Below, one piece after another: positions 28,601-51,182 of a stretch of 64,000 nt of DNA. Under the pieces are notes generated by a model. It saw only the letters and a list, made by a program, of their open reading frames with translations. It did not search any database and was not told the origin of the DNA. Position 1 is the stretch's first letter. Every line of letters starts with the position of its first letter. The DNA comes from Trogon surrucura (taxonomy: Eukaryota; Chordata; Aves; Trogoniformes; Trogonidae), in NCBI GenBank assembly GCA_020746105.1, contig CM036617.1, forward strand, positions 159,224,912 to 159,288,911. The letters run 5' to 3'. Made by a program: the position numbers and the translations under genes.

Positions 28601-31600
28601 CTACCCAGATGCAAGACTCTACATTTACCCTTGTTATATTTCATTAAATTTTTCCCCGCCCAACCCTCCAGCCTGTCCAGGTCTTGCTGAATGGCAGCAC
28701 AGCCTTCTGGTGTGTCAGCCACTCCTCCCAGCTTGGTGTCATCAGCAAATTTGCTGATAGTACTCTCTAGACCCTCATCCAAGTCATTGATGAATATATT
28801 GAATAATACCGGTCCCAGTACCGACCCTTGAGGGACTCCACTGGATACAGGCCTCCAACCAGACTCCGCCCCATTGACCACAGTTCTTTGGCTTCTTCCC
28901 CTTAGCCAGTTCACAGTCCACCTCACTACCCGAGAGTCTAGACCACACTTCCTCAGTTTAGCAGCAAGGATGCTGTGGGAGACTGTGTCAAATGCTTTAC
29001 TGAAGTCAAGGTAGACCACATCCACCGCTCGGTCATCATCTATCCACCTTGTTATATCCTCATAAAAGGCTATGAGGTTAGTCAAGCACGACTTCCCTTT
29101 GGTGAAGCCATGTTGACTGTCTCTAATGACCCTCTTATCCCTGATATTCCTTGAGATGGCACCAAGGATAAGTCGTTCCATCACTTTCCCAGGAAAGGAG
29201 GTGAAGCTGACTGGTCTATAGTTACCCGGGTCCTGCTTCTTGCCCTTTTTGAAGACTGGAGTGACATTTGCTTCCCTCCAGTCCTCAGGCACCTCTCCCG
29301 TCTCCCAAGACTTGGCAAAGATGATGGAGAGTGGTCTAGCAAGGACATCAGCCAGCTCCCTCAGCACCCGTGGATGCATCCCGTCTGGACCCATGGATTT
29401 ATGGATATCGAGATTGCTTAATTGGTCCCTAACCCCGTCCTCATCGACTAAAGCAAACTCCTCCACTGCCCTGACTTCCTCTGGGGCCTCAGGGGAACGG
29501 GGCTCCTCAGGACAGCCTCCGGCAGAGTAGACAGAGGCAAAGAAGGCATTCAGTAACTCTGCCTTCTCCGTATCTTCTGTCACCAAGGCACCCACCTCAT
29601 TCATCAGTGGGCCTACATTGCCTCTGGTGTTAGAAGAGTAAAAGTGATAAAACTCATGCATTGAGGTAAAGATAATTTAATAGGTAAAGGAAAAGCAAGC
29701 AAAGCAAGACAAGGAATTCACTCACTGCTTCCCATGGGCAGGTAGGTGTTCAGCCATCTCCAAGAAAGCAGGACTCCATCACACATAATGGTGGCTTGGG
29801 AAGACAAACACCATCACTCCAAATGTTCCCCCCATTCCTTCTTTCCTCAGGTTATTATGCTGAGCATGACATTATTGTAGAATCATAGAATCATAGAATG
29901 GCCTGGGCTGGAAGGGACCTTAGAGATCATTTAATCCAACCTTCCTGTCACGGGCAGGGACGCCTTTCAACGAGTTCAGGCAACACATATGGAATATCCC
30001 TTTAGTCAGTGAGAGTCATCTGTCCCAACAGCATCCCCTCCCAGCTTCTTGTGTACCCCTAATCTCCTCAGTGGGGTGGTGTGCGGAGCAGAAAAGGCCT
30101 TGATGCTGTGTAAGCACTGCTCAGCTCTAACATGTCAGGGCTGGGTGGACCACTAAATGAATGTCAGATGCTCTCTATTATTTGCTTTCCCTTCCCAGAA
30201 AAGAAAGAAAAAGAGAATAAGGGAGAGACACTTATAGGTTGGAAAAAAAATCTTAAAAGCTTTAATAAAACAATAACCATAAAAAGACAGAAAACAGTAT
30301 TAATAAGAGCAAGACAAAGTAGATGAACTATATATATAAAATCAATATCAACATCTCCCAATGATGATCACATCACTACTGATGCTGCAGGACAGGCACT
30401 GGGAAAGTTTCCATACTGGACTCAGTGATAGACAGGAACTGCGTTCAGGAACTGGATCCAGGAGTGCACAGATTGAGATCAATGACAGAAGAATGGACAG
30501 AGTGCTGTTGCTAGTTCGAGTTAGTTGCCATTGCAGCATTTCCTTTTAGCTGTAATCTCCCCTAAACAGCTAGCATGTCTGCACCTGAAGTTATCATTCT
30601 TTCGAGCACGGTCATCAAATGAGGGCAATTCATTAAAGATAGATTACAAGCAATACTAATGTCTGTCTGCCCTCTTCTGGAATCACTAGCTGACAAAGGC
30701 TGATGGTCTTAAGTCAATCATCTGTTTACTTAAAGGTGTCAGCCTCATCAGGACGTAATCTGTTAATAGTCCCCTTGATCTGTTTACTAAGACCAATTGA
30801 AATAACCACCTTTTGAGAAGTAAATGAAATACATGGAATTGGGAGCAAAAAGCATTTCTTGAACCATTCCATCTCTGCACTTTCTAGGTTTACAGAGGAG
30901 GCCAAGAAGAAACGACATCCCTTTGCATACCTGCCCTTTGGAGCAGGACCTCGTGGCTGCATTGGAATGAAAATGGGTTTGCTGGAGACAAAAGTGACTC
31001 TCGTGAGGATTTTGCAGAAGTTCCGATTTAAGACCTGCCCAGAGACTGAGGTTTGTAAATGCAGAGGCTTAAAGCCACACTTAACTTGAAGGAGCTGACA
31101 GTGTATCCTAGGCAGGACAACTGACTTGCCTTTGTGACTTTCTCTTTGTTTGAGAAAAGTGCTAGAGCTACTTCCACAATGAGGAGGGACAAGAGGTCTG
31201 GGCTACATGTCTTAATCGAAACGAGATTTAACTTTTATGATTCTTCCAAAAAGCCAAAGGCCCTGCCTTAGTGGAGAGCAGTGTAGCAACACCACAATCA
31301 AAATACTTTCATTTATGCAGGGTGAGAATGGAAGGGTCATCTTTCATGGGATCTCAGCACTTCAGTGTATGCCTGTTGCTATATACATTGCACCTGGCAC
31401 GCACTTAGCAGCTCTAGACTTTACAGAGTTAATTTCTTTCTGTTCAGATCTACAGTATAGCTGGGCAACCTCTGTCTCAGCCTCTGGCTGTAAAGTCTAT
31501 TTAATATTATACTACCACAGCTGACTGTAAAACAAGTACTTTACAGCCTTTACAGTAATCCTGGGATGAATTGGTCCCCCAGCAAAAATGTCTGGCTGTA

Positions 31601-31742
31601 TGTGGGGTTGTTACACACACATAAACAAATACATACAACTGTGTGTAAGACACTCTTTTTCTTTCAGATTCCTTTGCAGCTGAAATCGAAAGCCACACTT
31701 GGACCAAAAAATGGAGTCTACATTATGTTAGAATCTCGCTAA
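22560..31742 (+). CDS. TBXAS1: thromboxane A synthase (CYP5A1), C-terminal four exons, 5' incomplete
   Basis: This is a microsomal haem-thiolate P450 that isomerises prostaglandin H2 to thromboxane A2 in the endoplasmic reticulum membrane. The exons join 22560-22648, 25666-25803, 30888-31050 and 31668-31742 (TAA), in phases 0/2/2/0, giving 154 residues of a protein of about 530. The sequence shows the K-helix ExxR as ETLR (22617-22628), the block FTREAAKDC, the PER motif at the second/third exon junction, and the haem loop [10 protein letters not shown] with its cysteine codon at 30958-30960. The C-terminus ends [13 protein letters not shown]. The similarity to mammalian CYP5A1 is unmistakable, especially [18 protein letters not shown]. 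The membrane anchor, I-helix and earlier exons are not in recognisable form here and presumably lie upstream. The third intron (25804-30887) is inflated by an LTR and CR1 nest. No frameshift or stop interrupts the four exons. It converges on PARP12. Confidence 0.95.
23010..23193 (-). mobile_element. tRNA-Ile-headed SINE with CR1-type tail (TguSINE1-like)
   Basis: Read on the minus strand, a tRNA-like head (23192-23115) is followed by a roughly 100-bp tail related to CR1 3' ends, finishing in two ATTCTATG-type units at 23010-23025. This is the architecture of the passerine SINE family TguSINE1, in which a tRNA-Ile head is joined to a CR1-X-type 3' end for mobilisation by the CR1 reverse transcriptase. 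The family name is from memory and needs a library match. A related tail without the head occurs at 29877-29988, and the shared sequence stops about where the tRNA head starts here. Confidence 0.75.
23115..23192 (-). repeat. tRNA-Ile(GAT)-like SINE head, not a functional tRNA
   Basis: The minus strand reads GGTTAGC, then GAGCGTGGTGCTGATAACACC with GAT in the anticodon loop, then a T-arm containing GGTTCAATCC, which fits the Pol III B box. The A-box region (TAGCTTCCTCGG) is diverged. With standard spacing the acceptor stem pairs poorly and one T-stem pair is mismatched. It is therefore the promoter head of a retroposon and not an active tRNA gene. Confidence 0.75.
23194..23575 (-). mobile_element. 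CR1 LINE 3' fragment
   Basis: Sense is minus. The CR1 tail starts at CATAGAACACTTTCAG and the fragment continues into the C-terminal part of the reverse-transcriptase reading frame; frames with [16 protein letters not shown]-type residues are visible, with stops. It is moderately diverged, so older than the 28-kb copy. The SINE sits exactly at its 3' tail. Confidence 0.85.
25666..25803 (+). CDS. TBXAS1: TBXAS1 exon between K-helix and haem loop
   Basis: The exon is 138 bp. Its acceptor is TGTTGCAG and its donor GTATGT. It completes the split Arg and encodes [19 protein letters not shown], continues through [15 protein letters not shown] and ends IPER, the start of the P450 PERF motif. Confidence 0.95.
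27854..29632 (-). mobile_element. CR1 LINE, 5' truncated, reverse-transcriptase frame open
   Basis: This is a young CR1 insertion in sense with the host LTR. It covers the reverse transcriptase through the natural 3' end, which carries about three ATGATTCT-type units at 27854-27878. The N-terminal endonuclease half is absent, as in most CR1 copies truncated at the 5' end. The 3' 320 bp differ at only about five positions from the copy at 60301-60634, which indicates recent activity of this subfamily. Confidence 0.93.
27946..29661 (-). pseudogene. 571-codon CR1 reverse-transcriptase reading frame with LTR-derived start
   Basis: The uninterrupted frame shows the reverse-transcriptase motifs in order. 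Residues 91-98 read GPDGMHPR, the NYRPVSFTS region is near 147, motif A is [15 protein letters not shown] (Asp219), motif B is [11 protein letters not shown] (274-284), and motif C is FADD (305-308). The C-terminal block [16 protein letters not shown] follows, then the stop. A full CR1 ORF2 also has an apurinic endonuclease domain, missing here. The ATG and the first about ten residues ([10 protein letters not shown]) are read from the flanking LTR and not from CR1. It lies antisense in a TBXAS1 intron. It is probably not a host gene: an intact but truncated transposon remnant. Confidence 0.85.
29877..29988 (-). mobile_element. CR1-type/SINE tail fragment inside LTR
   Basis: It begins with repeated AGAATCATAG units and shares GGCCTGGGCTGGAAGGGACC and the following about 90 bp with the SINE tail at 23010-23112. 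It stops at CAGGCAACACA, where the other copy continues into the tRNA head. LTR sequence resumes at TATGGAATATCCC. It could be a SINE truncated at its 5' end or a CR1-X tail. Confidence 0.75.
30190..30560 (-). repeat. possible second LTR fragment
   Basis: On the minus strand there is a TATATATATAG run, then TTATTAAAGC as a possible polyadenylation signal followed by a T-rich stretch. This recalls retroviral LTR layout, but I cannot match it to a family and see no clear ends. Confidence 0.25.
30888..31050 (+). CDS. TBXAS1: TBXAS1 exon encoding the haem-binding loop
   Basis: The exon is 163 bp. Its acceptor is CACTTTCTAG. The donor GTTTGT is weak: it lacks the usual purine at +3. The exon encodes [19 protein letters not shown]; the cysteine is the axial haem ligand expected for all P450s. 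It ends phase 0 at PETE. Confidence 0.95.
31668..31742 (+). CDS. TBXAS1: TBXAS1 terminal coding exon
   Basis: The acceptor is TTTTTCTTTCAG. Twenty-four codons beginning [12 protein letters not shown] are followed by TAA at 31740-31742 and an A-rich run. The peptide fits the C-terminal beta strand of thromboxane synthase. Confidence 0.93.
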   Translation: MPLQLKSKATLGPKNGVYIMLESR

Positions 31743-32041
31743 AAAAAAAAAAAAAGTACATCTGGAGGCCTCTTCAGGTGGACCCCCTTGTTCAGTGACT
31801 CACTGGGTATAATTATTTTTCAAAAACCCAAGGGCAGGTAGAAGCCAATGGTTGGTAGGTGCTGCCTCACTGACTTCCTCCAGTCACTTTTTAAAAATGA
31901 GACATGGGCTTCACAGTCTTTTTGGTGGTTTTCAAATTGCTGTGAATAGTATCTGTAAAGAAGCATCCCACTTTCACTTGCTTTTCTATGTTATGCTTCC
32001 TAGCACTCATCTTTGAGAAGGCTTTCCTCATGCTCAAGTTA

Positions 32042-32047
32042 AATAAA
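32042..32047 (+). terminator. likely TBXAS1 polyadenylation signal
   Basis: The canonical AATAAA lies 300 bp after the stop codon and is followed by the G/T-rich GGAGCAGGTGTTAAGTG. A second AATAAA at 32951-32956 could serve a longer 3' UTR. Confidence 0.45.
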
Positions 32048-33052
32048 TGGAGCAGGTGTTAAGTGTACACACTATTTACGGTAGATTTTAATTGCAATTC
32101 ATTATCTCGCACATCCTTCTTATACCCTTGTAAGTCCCTATTCTAGAAAAAGCCCAAGGGGCACTACGGTTATAGCACAAGGCCTGGGATCCAGTGCACT
32201 GGATTTTATCATGAACCCTGCTAAAATATCAAAGCTGATTCTCCTGCACAATGCTTAATCTCTCCCTGTGTCTGTAAAGTGGAAGGAGTTGCACCTTCTT
32301 CATGCTTTTGAAGTGATTTGAAATACACTTAGATTAACAACTAGCACTTGGTACGTTGCATTGACCTGACTGAAGAGGGATGAAGAGGTCTCCTGCTTAC
32401 CAGTTAAGTTCCATTAGCTAAGACCAAAGAAGTGAGTTGACAGTCATTCTGCCTACTGAACTGGTGTTAGAAAGGTGGAGGAAAAAAAAGATAAAAATGT
32501 GAAGAAAAGAGGGGGACTGAAAGAAATTTAAGAGTAATCAGAAGGTGTTGGTACATCTACTACACGTTGTGCCTTTCCTTCCGAAGCATTGGAGTTGATG
32601 CCATCCTTGTCTAGCACATTGATACCGAGGAAGTTACTAACACCGCTTTCAGTAAAGCAAATGGGAAAAAAGTGGGGTCCAAGCTCATCAGTCCCAGCAG
32701 CATTCTTGATTCCTTATGTAACCCTGGAGCAGGTCACATCCCAAGTGCCTCACTCCACTCAGGACGGAAGTTGTCTGTTTGCCAGCTGCAGCAGCACCGT
32801 GGATCCATTCAAGCTGTATGACTGTACACATGCATCTGCACAGCCAAAGCAGCAGTATGCTTCCACTGTTCACATTCCCTCCATTCTCTTTCCTACTCCT
32901 CTACAAAGCTCTTCACTCACTGCACAGCTAGTGGAGCATCACACAGCAGTAATAAATTGACCAGAAAAAAACCTTCTAAACCTTTCCTTCAGTGGGAACT
33001 ACAAACTGGTTGGCTGTAAAACAAAACCATGAGAGAAGATGGTCTCAGGGTC

Positions 33053-33055
33053 TTT

Positions 33056-33086
<31 letters not shown>
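33053..33086. repeat. T23-A11 inverted homopolymer
   Basis: Twenty-three T residues run directly into eleven A residues, giving a perfect short A/T palindrome followed by CAAGG. It is length-unstable and could form a hairpin. Confidence 0.9.
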
Positions 33087-35971
33087 CAAGGTTTTTCTAA
33101 GTGGTAAAAGTTGTTATGCCATAGAAATAAGGAAGGGCCTTTTTGGTTCTTTGCAAGTGTTGACCTTCTGCCTGCTGACATGCTTAAGGTTTCCTTAGAT
33201 ACAGCATCTCTCGTGGTGGTACACACAGAGGTGTGTCATGACAGCAGGAATAAGACACGGCTTAGCTTCCCTGCAAGGATTGCTGGAAGGAGTCATCTGC
33301 TCACTGGTCCTTAGCTAGTTCCCTGGTTTCTCTCCGTCAGGTGCCTTCCCATGTGCTGCCTTAACGCTGGTCAAATTACTGTATCTTGCTCCTGGAAGAT
33401 TTTATCTTTCTCTTTCATGGCTGTTTTTGGTTTTTTGTTTGTTTTGTGTGTTCTTTTTTTAAACCAGATCTGTATAGGTAATAGTGGTGAAGTACTGACC
33501 TGTCAGTCTTGGAATTGTTCTTATTTTCATGGAGCATCTCTGGCATGCTGAACAGAGGTGCCCTGTTACAGACCTACTGATTATATGAATTACTGATGAA
33601 GTGATTGTTATTTATTTGAAAAGCAACACACTGTGTGTGCCCCAGTTTCTACATATGATCCGTAATTTTCCCTCTTGAAAATGGCGTGCTGGCAGCTGAT
33701 TAACCATACAGCTTATAGACACAACTGGCAAAAAGTTGGATGGGCCATGCCTAAAAACGTCTCATCTAATTGAATGAGCAGGAAGATCATTCCAGGCTGA
33801 AGTCAGCTGTCAAAGGCTTGTTTGTCCCTTCAGATTTTTTTTTTACTGTTTTTCTTCCTTACGTGAATTAGCAGGTCATTGCGTGCTTCATTTTTTACCA
33901 AATATTCCAATCCTAAATCAAGCTTGTGCCTTTCTTGCGTATGCTTTTGTATTGACAGTTCTATAGCTTGTTTGAATGACATTTCTATCCTCAATATTTA
34001 TCCACAGAAGTGCCAATAACACGTAGAATAGTTGAACAACTCATTTTTCTGTGCCTGAACAGAGCATTATCATCTTGAGTACTGTGTTGACTCCACTGGA
34101 AAAAAACCCAAAACAATACTGCAATGGCTGCAACTGTGCATCACACTTTACAGGCTTGGAAACTGCACCGAGAGTCCTTCTTAGCCACATCTAAGTTGAA
34201 CATGGACAGTATGTGTGTGACTAAACTCACTTGAGTCTGTGCTAAAGTGTTTTTTCAACCGTCCTGCAAAGCTTTCTGGTAGGAAGTAGCATCTGTTTTC
34301 ACCTGTCATTTTGTAGTGGTACAGAATAGAGGAATTATTTTTGCAGCTGAGGGCCAAGTCAGACTTCTGCATCCCTTGTTCTACAGGCAGGCCTAGCGAA
34401 ATGAAGAAAAGGCTGCCAATTTTCCAGTGCTATAGGAAGAGCTCCAAGGCATTTCTTCCTTTTAAACAGCAGCTGCTGATACACCACCAGACACTGCGCA
34501 GACAGGATACCTAATGATGCTGGCCCTCACCTTGGCTGTGTGGGCTCAGCAACATACTTAAAGAATGAGCTGTGCTGAGGGACCGGTGCTGCTCTAGCCC
34601 CTTGGAAGGACACATTTGCAAAATAACAAGGCACAAGACTCACAGCAGCTCTCCAGAACATAATATATCATAGTAACATCATGTTAATCACACTGTTTGT
34701 GCACTCATACAACATGGTCTTGAACAGATTGTGAGCGGAGCTGGCTTTAGGATTCATTAAATAAAAAAAAAAAATACCAAAAAAAAAGCGTGTTATGTTT
34801 ATAGTTGCAACATCAAAACATAACTTTATATCCTTAAATTATAGTGACTATTAGCATTTCTGGTACAGCATGTTTCAGCCAGCAGCAGTTGAGTCTAAGA
34901 AAAAAACAAAGAAGCCGATTTAAAATAATTTCTCTCCTCAGAAACAGTAAGTGTGTTGTCTTGCATTGCTGAGCTGTGGGTTTGTTTAAAATTGAGCATG
35001 TCTGTTTTACAAAAGGGTCTTAGTCATTCCCTGACAGCTGATATGAAGCAAAGGCTGCTTGGTAAAGGAAAGCTTCCATGACAAACATCTTCTGGGACTG
35101 CAGTGATTACAGAAAGCTGTCAGTGCAAAATGGCATTTTTAATGAGACTGCAGATATAGGAAATCTTTATAGTTTTGTACTTTTTATATAAATAGTACTC
35201 CTGGAAAAACAGAGATGGGCATTAGAATTTATTATGCTTCATTGATTGCAAGTTTCAACTACCTATTCTTACCTAGCATTAAACTGCAGAATTTCCTGTG
35301 TGTGTGATACTTTCTGAAACGACCGATTTCTCATTGTTAAATGATGTTTCCATCTCGGACACAGCTTCATCCGGTATCAGACTCTTCTGTGCATTTACAG
35401 TAGTAAACACACTTAAGAATTTAAAGCTGACTCGTTTATTTCATTGCTTGGTTCACAATCGCCCTACTCTCATTCTTCCGGCTGTGAAAATTCTGATCGG
35501 TCTCTAAGATGTCCAATCCCTGCACTGCCAGGTGGCTACTTTCAAGGAGGGAGCAGGATTCCCTCAGTTGCTAGGTTTTTTTGCAAGTAGAGATGAATTC
35601 ATGACCAGGCCCAAAACAAGAAGTGCAAGGGAGCTCTCCATGCCCATGAAGCCCATCCTCTGCTGGAACAGGTAAGCACCAATAACCCTGGCCATGTAAC
35701 ACCCATCCCTCCTGGATTTTTTTGCTGAGCAATGGTTTCTGAAAAGCAAAGTGCAAGTTTGCTCTGAGACAGGCAGCACTGAGCACGACACTGCAATAGC
35801 TGCTATGTGCCATCCACCACTCCCACTTGGCCGGGCCACAGGTACGCAAGGTGGGTAGCACACTTGCCCTTCCTTTTGCAATGCCACTTAGAGACAGGAT
35901 TTTGACACCCACATCATATAAAACCCAGGCAGAACATTGTGAAAAACTCAATTGTGGTGTAACTCTTCTAA

Positions 35972-36060
35972 TGGGTTGACCTTGGCTGGCTACCAGACCC
36001 CCTACCCAGCCCAGCAGGGGCAGAGTTGGTGGGGATCATAAACCACCATGCTCCAAACAG
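35972..36060 (-). mobile_element. LTR 3'-end fragment
   Basis: The start TGGGTTGACCTTGGCTGGC is the complement of the terminal sequence of the LTR type at 49224-49813, which ends in GGGTGAACCCACTACA. Similarity fades within about 40-90 bp. Confidence 0.4.
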
Positions 36061-36545
36061 CACTACTGGCATGGCAAAGTTGCTTGGCTTCTGCTGGCTT
36101 GCCATCTGTCTTGCCAGGGTGGGCTGGTTATCAATAAAATAACCTTCACAGCTTATCCATCTCCTCAGATGGTGTAGGAGTGATTATTACACTGTTCTTG
36201 CTCAGTTTCTTGTCTTAAGTAGCCAAGAGATATCCTTCTCAGGCAGGGAAAAAAAAGCTCACTATTACTTTTTGACTGAAGTTTAGATTTAATGCAAATG
36301 ACTCCAGTCTGTTCATTTCCAGGTGCAATCCAAACGGCTGTAGAGGGACTCCACTACTTCACAACAGCACCTTTAAGAAAGTTTCCAAGAACTTGGAAAT
36401 GTAGTGAAACATGATGCTTTTAGTACAAACAAATCATTACAAGGAATATAGTGGTCTGAATACCTGTTTATTTACTACACAGAAGAAAGTTACCAACTGC
36501 AGTTTCAGAAGTGGAAAACACGGTAGCTTTTCTTTTTGGTGTCAT

Positions 36546-36579
36546 GTTATTTCTCTGACCAAGTTATTTCTCTAACCAA
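36546..36579. repeat. 17-bp tandem duplication
   Basis: Two adjacent 17-bp units, GTTATTTCTCTGACCAA and a copy with one G-to-A change, lie at 36546-36562 and 36563-36579. Confidence 0.85.
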
Positions 36580-36631
36580 GTAACACAGCCAGCATTTTTA
36601 TTCCAGTTTCTTTACTTCTGTGCACACACTA

Positions 36632-36716
36632 ACACATCCCCTCCAAGAAATAAACAGGTTCCAAAACTACTACCTTACACATCCCCTCCAAGAAATACAG
36701 GTTTCAAAACTACTAC
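36632..36716. repeat. tandem duplication, unit about 43-45 bp
   Basis: The unit beginning ACACATCCCCTCCAAGAAAT occurs at 36632-36674 and again at 36677-36716. Both copies end in AAAACTACTAC. The second copy has a short deletion and a C-to-T change. Confidence 0.9.
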
Positions 36717-37354
36717 TAGCCACTAAAAATATTAAAAAATAGCTCAACTTCTGTATTAAAAAAGTTTGTTTCAATTACTTTAGCTGGAGTGCTAGTTATA
36801 GACACAAGAAGGCATACAACCACTATCCTCATTTGCCATGAACATGTAGATGAACACAGCAGAAAAATCTGCTGTATTCTGCTGATATGAAAACTTTCAT
36901 ACATAACGTCATCTTCCTCAACAAATGACAAGCTCATTTGCTGACAGGAGATTTAATCATATATGTTCCATTATAAATGTTTCAAAAGACAGAGTAGAGT
37001 CAACTTGCTTTTCCACACCCTGTGTTTTGCTGTTTGAACACAAACGGGCATATTTTCAACAACAAGCAGCTAGTCTTACAGTTCATACAAAAAAGAATTC
37101 TGCATAGCCTTACCATGTTAAAAAAAAAACAGGCAAAGCTCCTGGTTCACACTGCTGAAGTAATAAAGCGTTACCCAGTGTACACCTGTCAATCATCATC
37201 CAGATGGACAGAAAATAAATGCTTCTAGAATAGAGGTAGAAATTACCTTTTTGCAGTCCTATATGAAGTATATCTTGAGGCTTTTGCAGTACACTACAGC
37301 TAACAAGGAGCATTAATGCTGTGATAAAGTCTATGCATCAGCAACTTTAGTTGT

Positions 37355-37360
37355 TTTATT
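37355..37360 (-). terminator. possible PARP12 polyadenylation signal
   Basis: The minus strand reads AATAAAATAAAA about 1.17 kb beyond the PARP12 stop. It is the closest canonical signal I found downstream, but others occur further on, and the downstream G/T-rich element is not obvious. Confidence 0.25.
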
Positions 37361-38532
37361 TTATTATTATCTGCATACATGTATGCTGACTGCCCAACTC
37401 TAGAAAAATCTCTTATTGGAAACAGTGAAGTATTCAACTTAAACTTCAGATTTTTAAAGGTTTCAGCTCTGTGGCTGAAGACCACTCCTCAGGTAAGCAC
37501 TTTTTTCTGCAACAAAGTCCAAAGGCATCCTGATTACACAGGTAACCAGTGTAATTCTGCAACCAAAGGGGCAGCACACCCAGTGAGAGTTGGTTACTCA
37601 CTGACCTTCCCAACAGCTGTAAGAAAACCAGAAACCTCCCCTTCAGCGACAGCGTATTGCTAAACAAGGAGTGCAAGCAGCACATCTCCCTCCCAAGTAC
37701 AGTACTCCAAAATGACAGCGTCAGGTGCCTCCCCCTGGCACCTGCCAGCACTCTCTCATTTGTAGGCACACTGGAAGTCACAAAAAAATTGGGTTCTCAC
37801 AGTCTTAAAATGCAGAATTTCTTTGACAGAGTAAGGCAACTGAGTAGCACAGCATAAAGCAACCCTTGCTATGCTTCATGTCTTTGGTACTTGTTTTAAA
37901 TGAGAAAATTAATGAATGAAAAGGAGTCTTTTCCTTTTCAACAAGGAAGTTTAATTTTTGAGGCTTTGTTGATGAAGATTAAGTAGGGACAAAAAAACCC
38001 AGTGCTGCAATTTATGCAATGAGTTGAGCACAGAGACAGATTGTACAGGCTCATTTGCAAACACTTAGACGTCTACTGTTACAGGAGACAGATTATTTAA
38101 AATAAAAAGCATTTTTTTTAATCAAATTTTGAGTTAAAACATAAACAAGTAGAAGTAGATTGCCTCTGACTAATAAGCACATGTAAAAAATCTATCCTGA
38201 AGCAATTATAACTAAATATTGTTTAAACTTAGCAGTCATAGCTAATCCTCATGTTAAAAGCATCACTGAACAAATCCAATAAATTTCTAAGTCTCTAGTA
38301 ACACAGGGAAACACGATATCTGCTAAAGAACAGGAGACACTGGATTTTAAGAATTCTAAGATATCCTTTGTCTTTTTACCCCTCATTTTCTATTGCACAG
38401 AAAGGATAGTGAAAAAATATTTCTGAAGACTCACCTACCCTATTACACACCTTCTAAAAATCACTTTATGCTCTCGGAAGCCGAAAAAAAAAAGTTTCTA
38501 CCAGCTAAACATAATGATGAGAGGTTTTGTCA

Positions 38533-51082
<12,550 letters not shown>

Positions 51083-51168
51083 GGCCGCGGCCCGGCTGGT
51101 TGCTTTTTTCCCCGCACGGAAATGCGCTCAGCAGGCTGGGATCACCTCCGCTTCGCCGCGGCGAGGAA

Positions 51169-51182
51169 ACGAAAACGAAACC
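51169..51182 (-). promoter_or_regulatory. interferon-stimulated response element (ISRE)
   Basis: The plus strand reads ACGAAAACGAAACC, fitting the ISRE consensus RNGAAANNGAAACY, with a further GAAAC directly 5'. It lies 87-100 bp upstream of the PARP12 ATG inside the CpG island. ISREs bind the STAT1-STAT2-IRF9 complex and IRFs. PARP12 is a known interferon-stimulated gene, so position and gene identity agree. Confidence 0.8.

Larger units (their letters stand above)
27782..30140 (-). mobile_element. endogenous retrovirus LTR, 5' truncated, split by two insertions
   Basis: The LTR occupies about 30140-29989, 29876-29633 and 27853-27782, read on the minus strand. It shows the bird LTR pattern: a CAAGAAGCTGGGAGGGGA block, GAGCATGACATTA-like and CATATGG-like elements, then ATTAAA before a CTTTACCTCA region, and an end in TTAAACCATGACA. 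The first about 130 bp of the usual LTR appear missing. No internal viral genes were seen, so it is a solitary LTR relic. A CR1 (27854-29632) and a SINE/CR1-type tail (29877-29988) interrupt it. Confidence 0.75.
25804..30887 (+). other. TBXAS1 intron with nested retroelements
   Basis: The intron is bounded by GTATGT and CTTTCTAG. The first about 1.98 kb (25804-27781) is unique sequence with nothing recognised. The LTR/CR1 nest fills 27782 to about 30140. An uncertain LTR-like piece follows at 30190-30560, and the rest is unique. Confidence 0.85.
31743..38532. other. convergent 3' UTRs and intergenic DNA
   Basis: This stretch lies between the TBXAS1 stop and the PARP12 stop. It has no recognisable coding exon on either strand. 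It holds polyadenylation candidates for both genes, an LTR end fragment near 35972, a T23A11 tract and two small tandem duplications near 36.5-36.7 kb. Confidence 0.75.

Noticed and set aside
28093-28690. Plus-strand frames of 64-155 codons over the CR1 body
   Set aside because: These are antisense shadows of the CR1 reverse-transcriptase frame.
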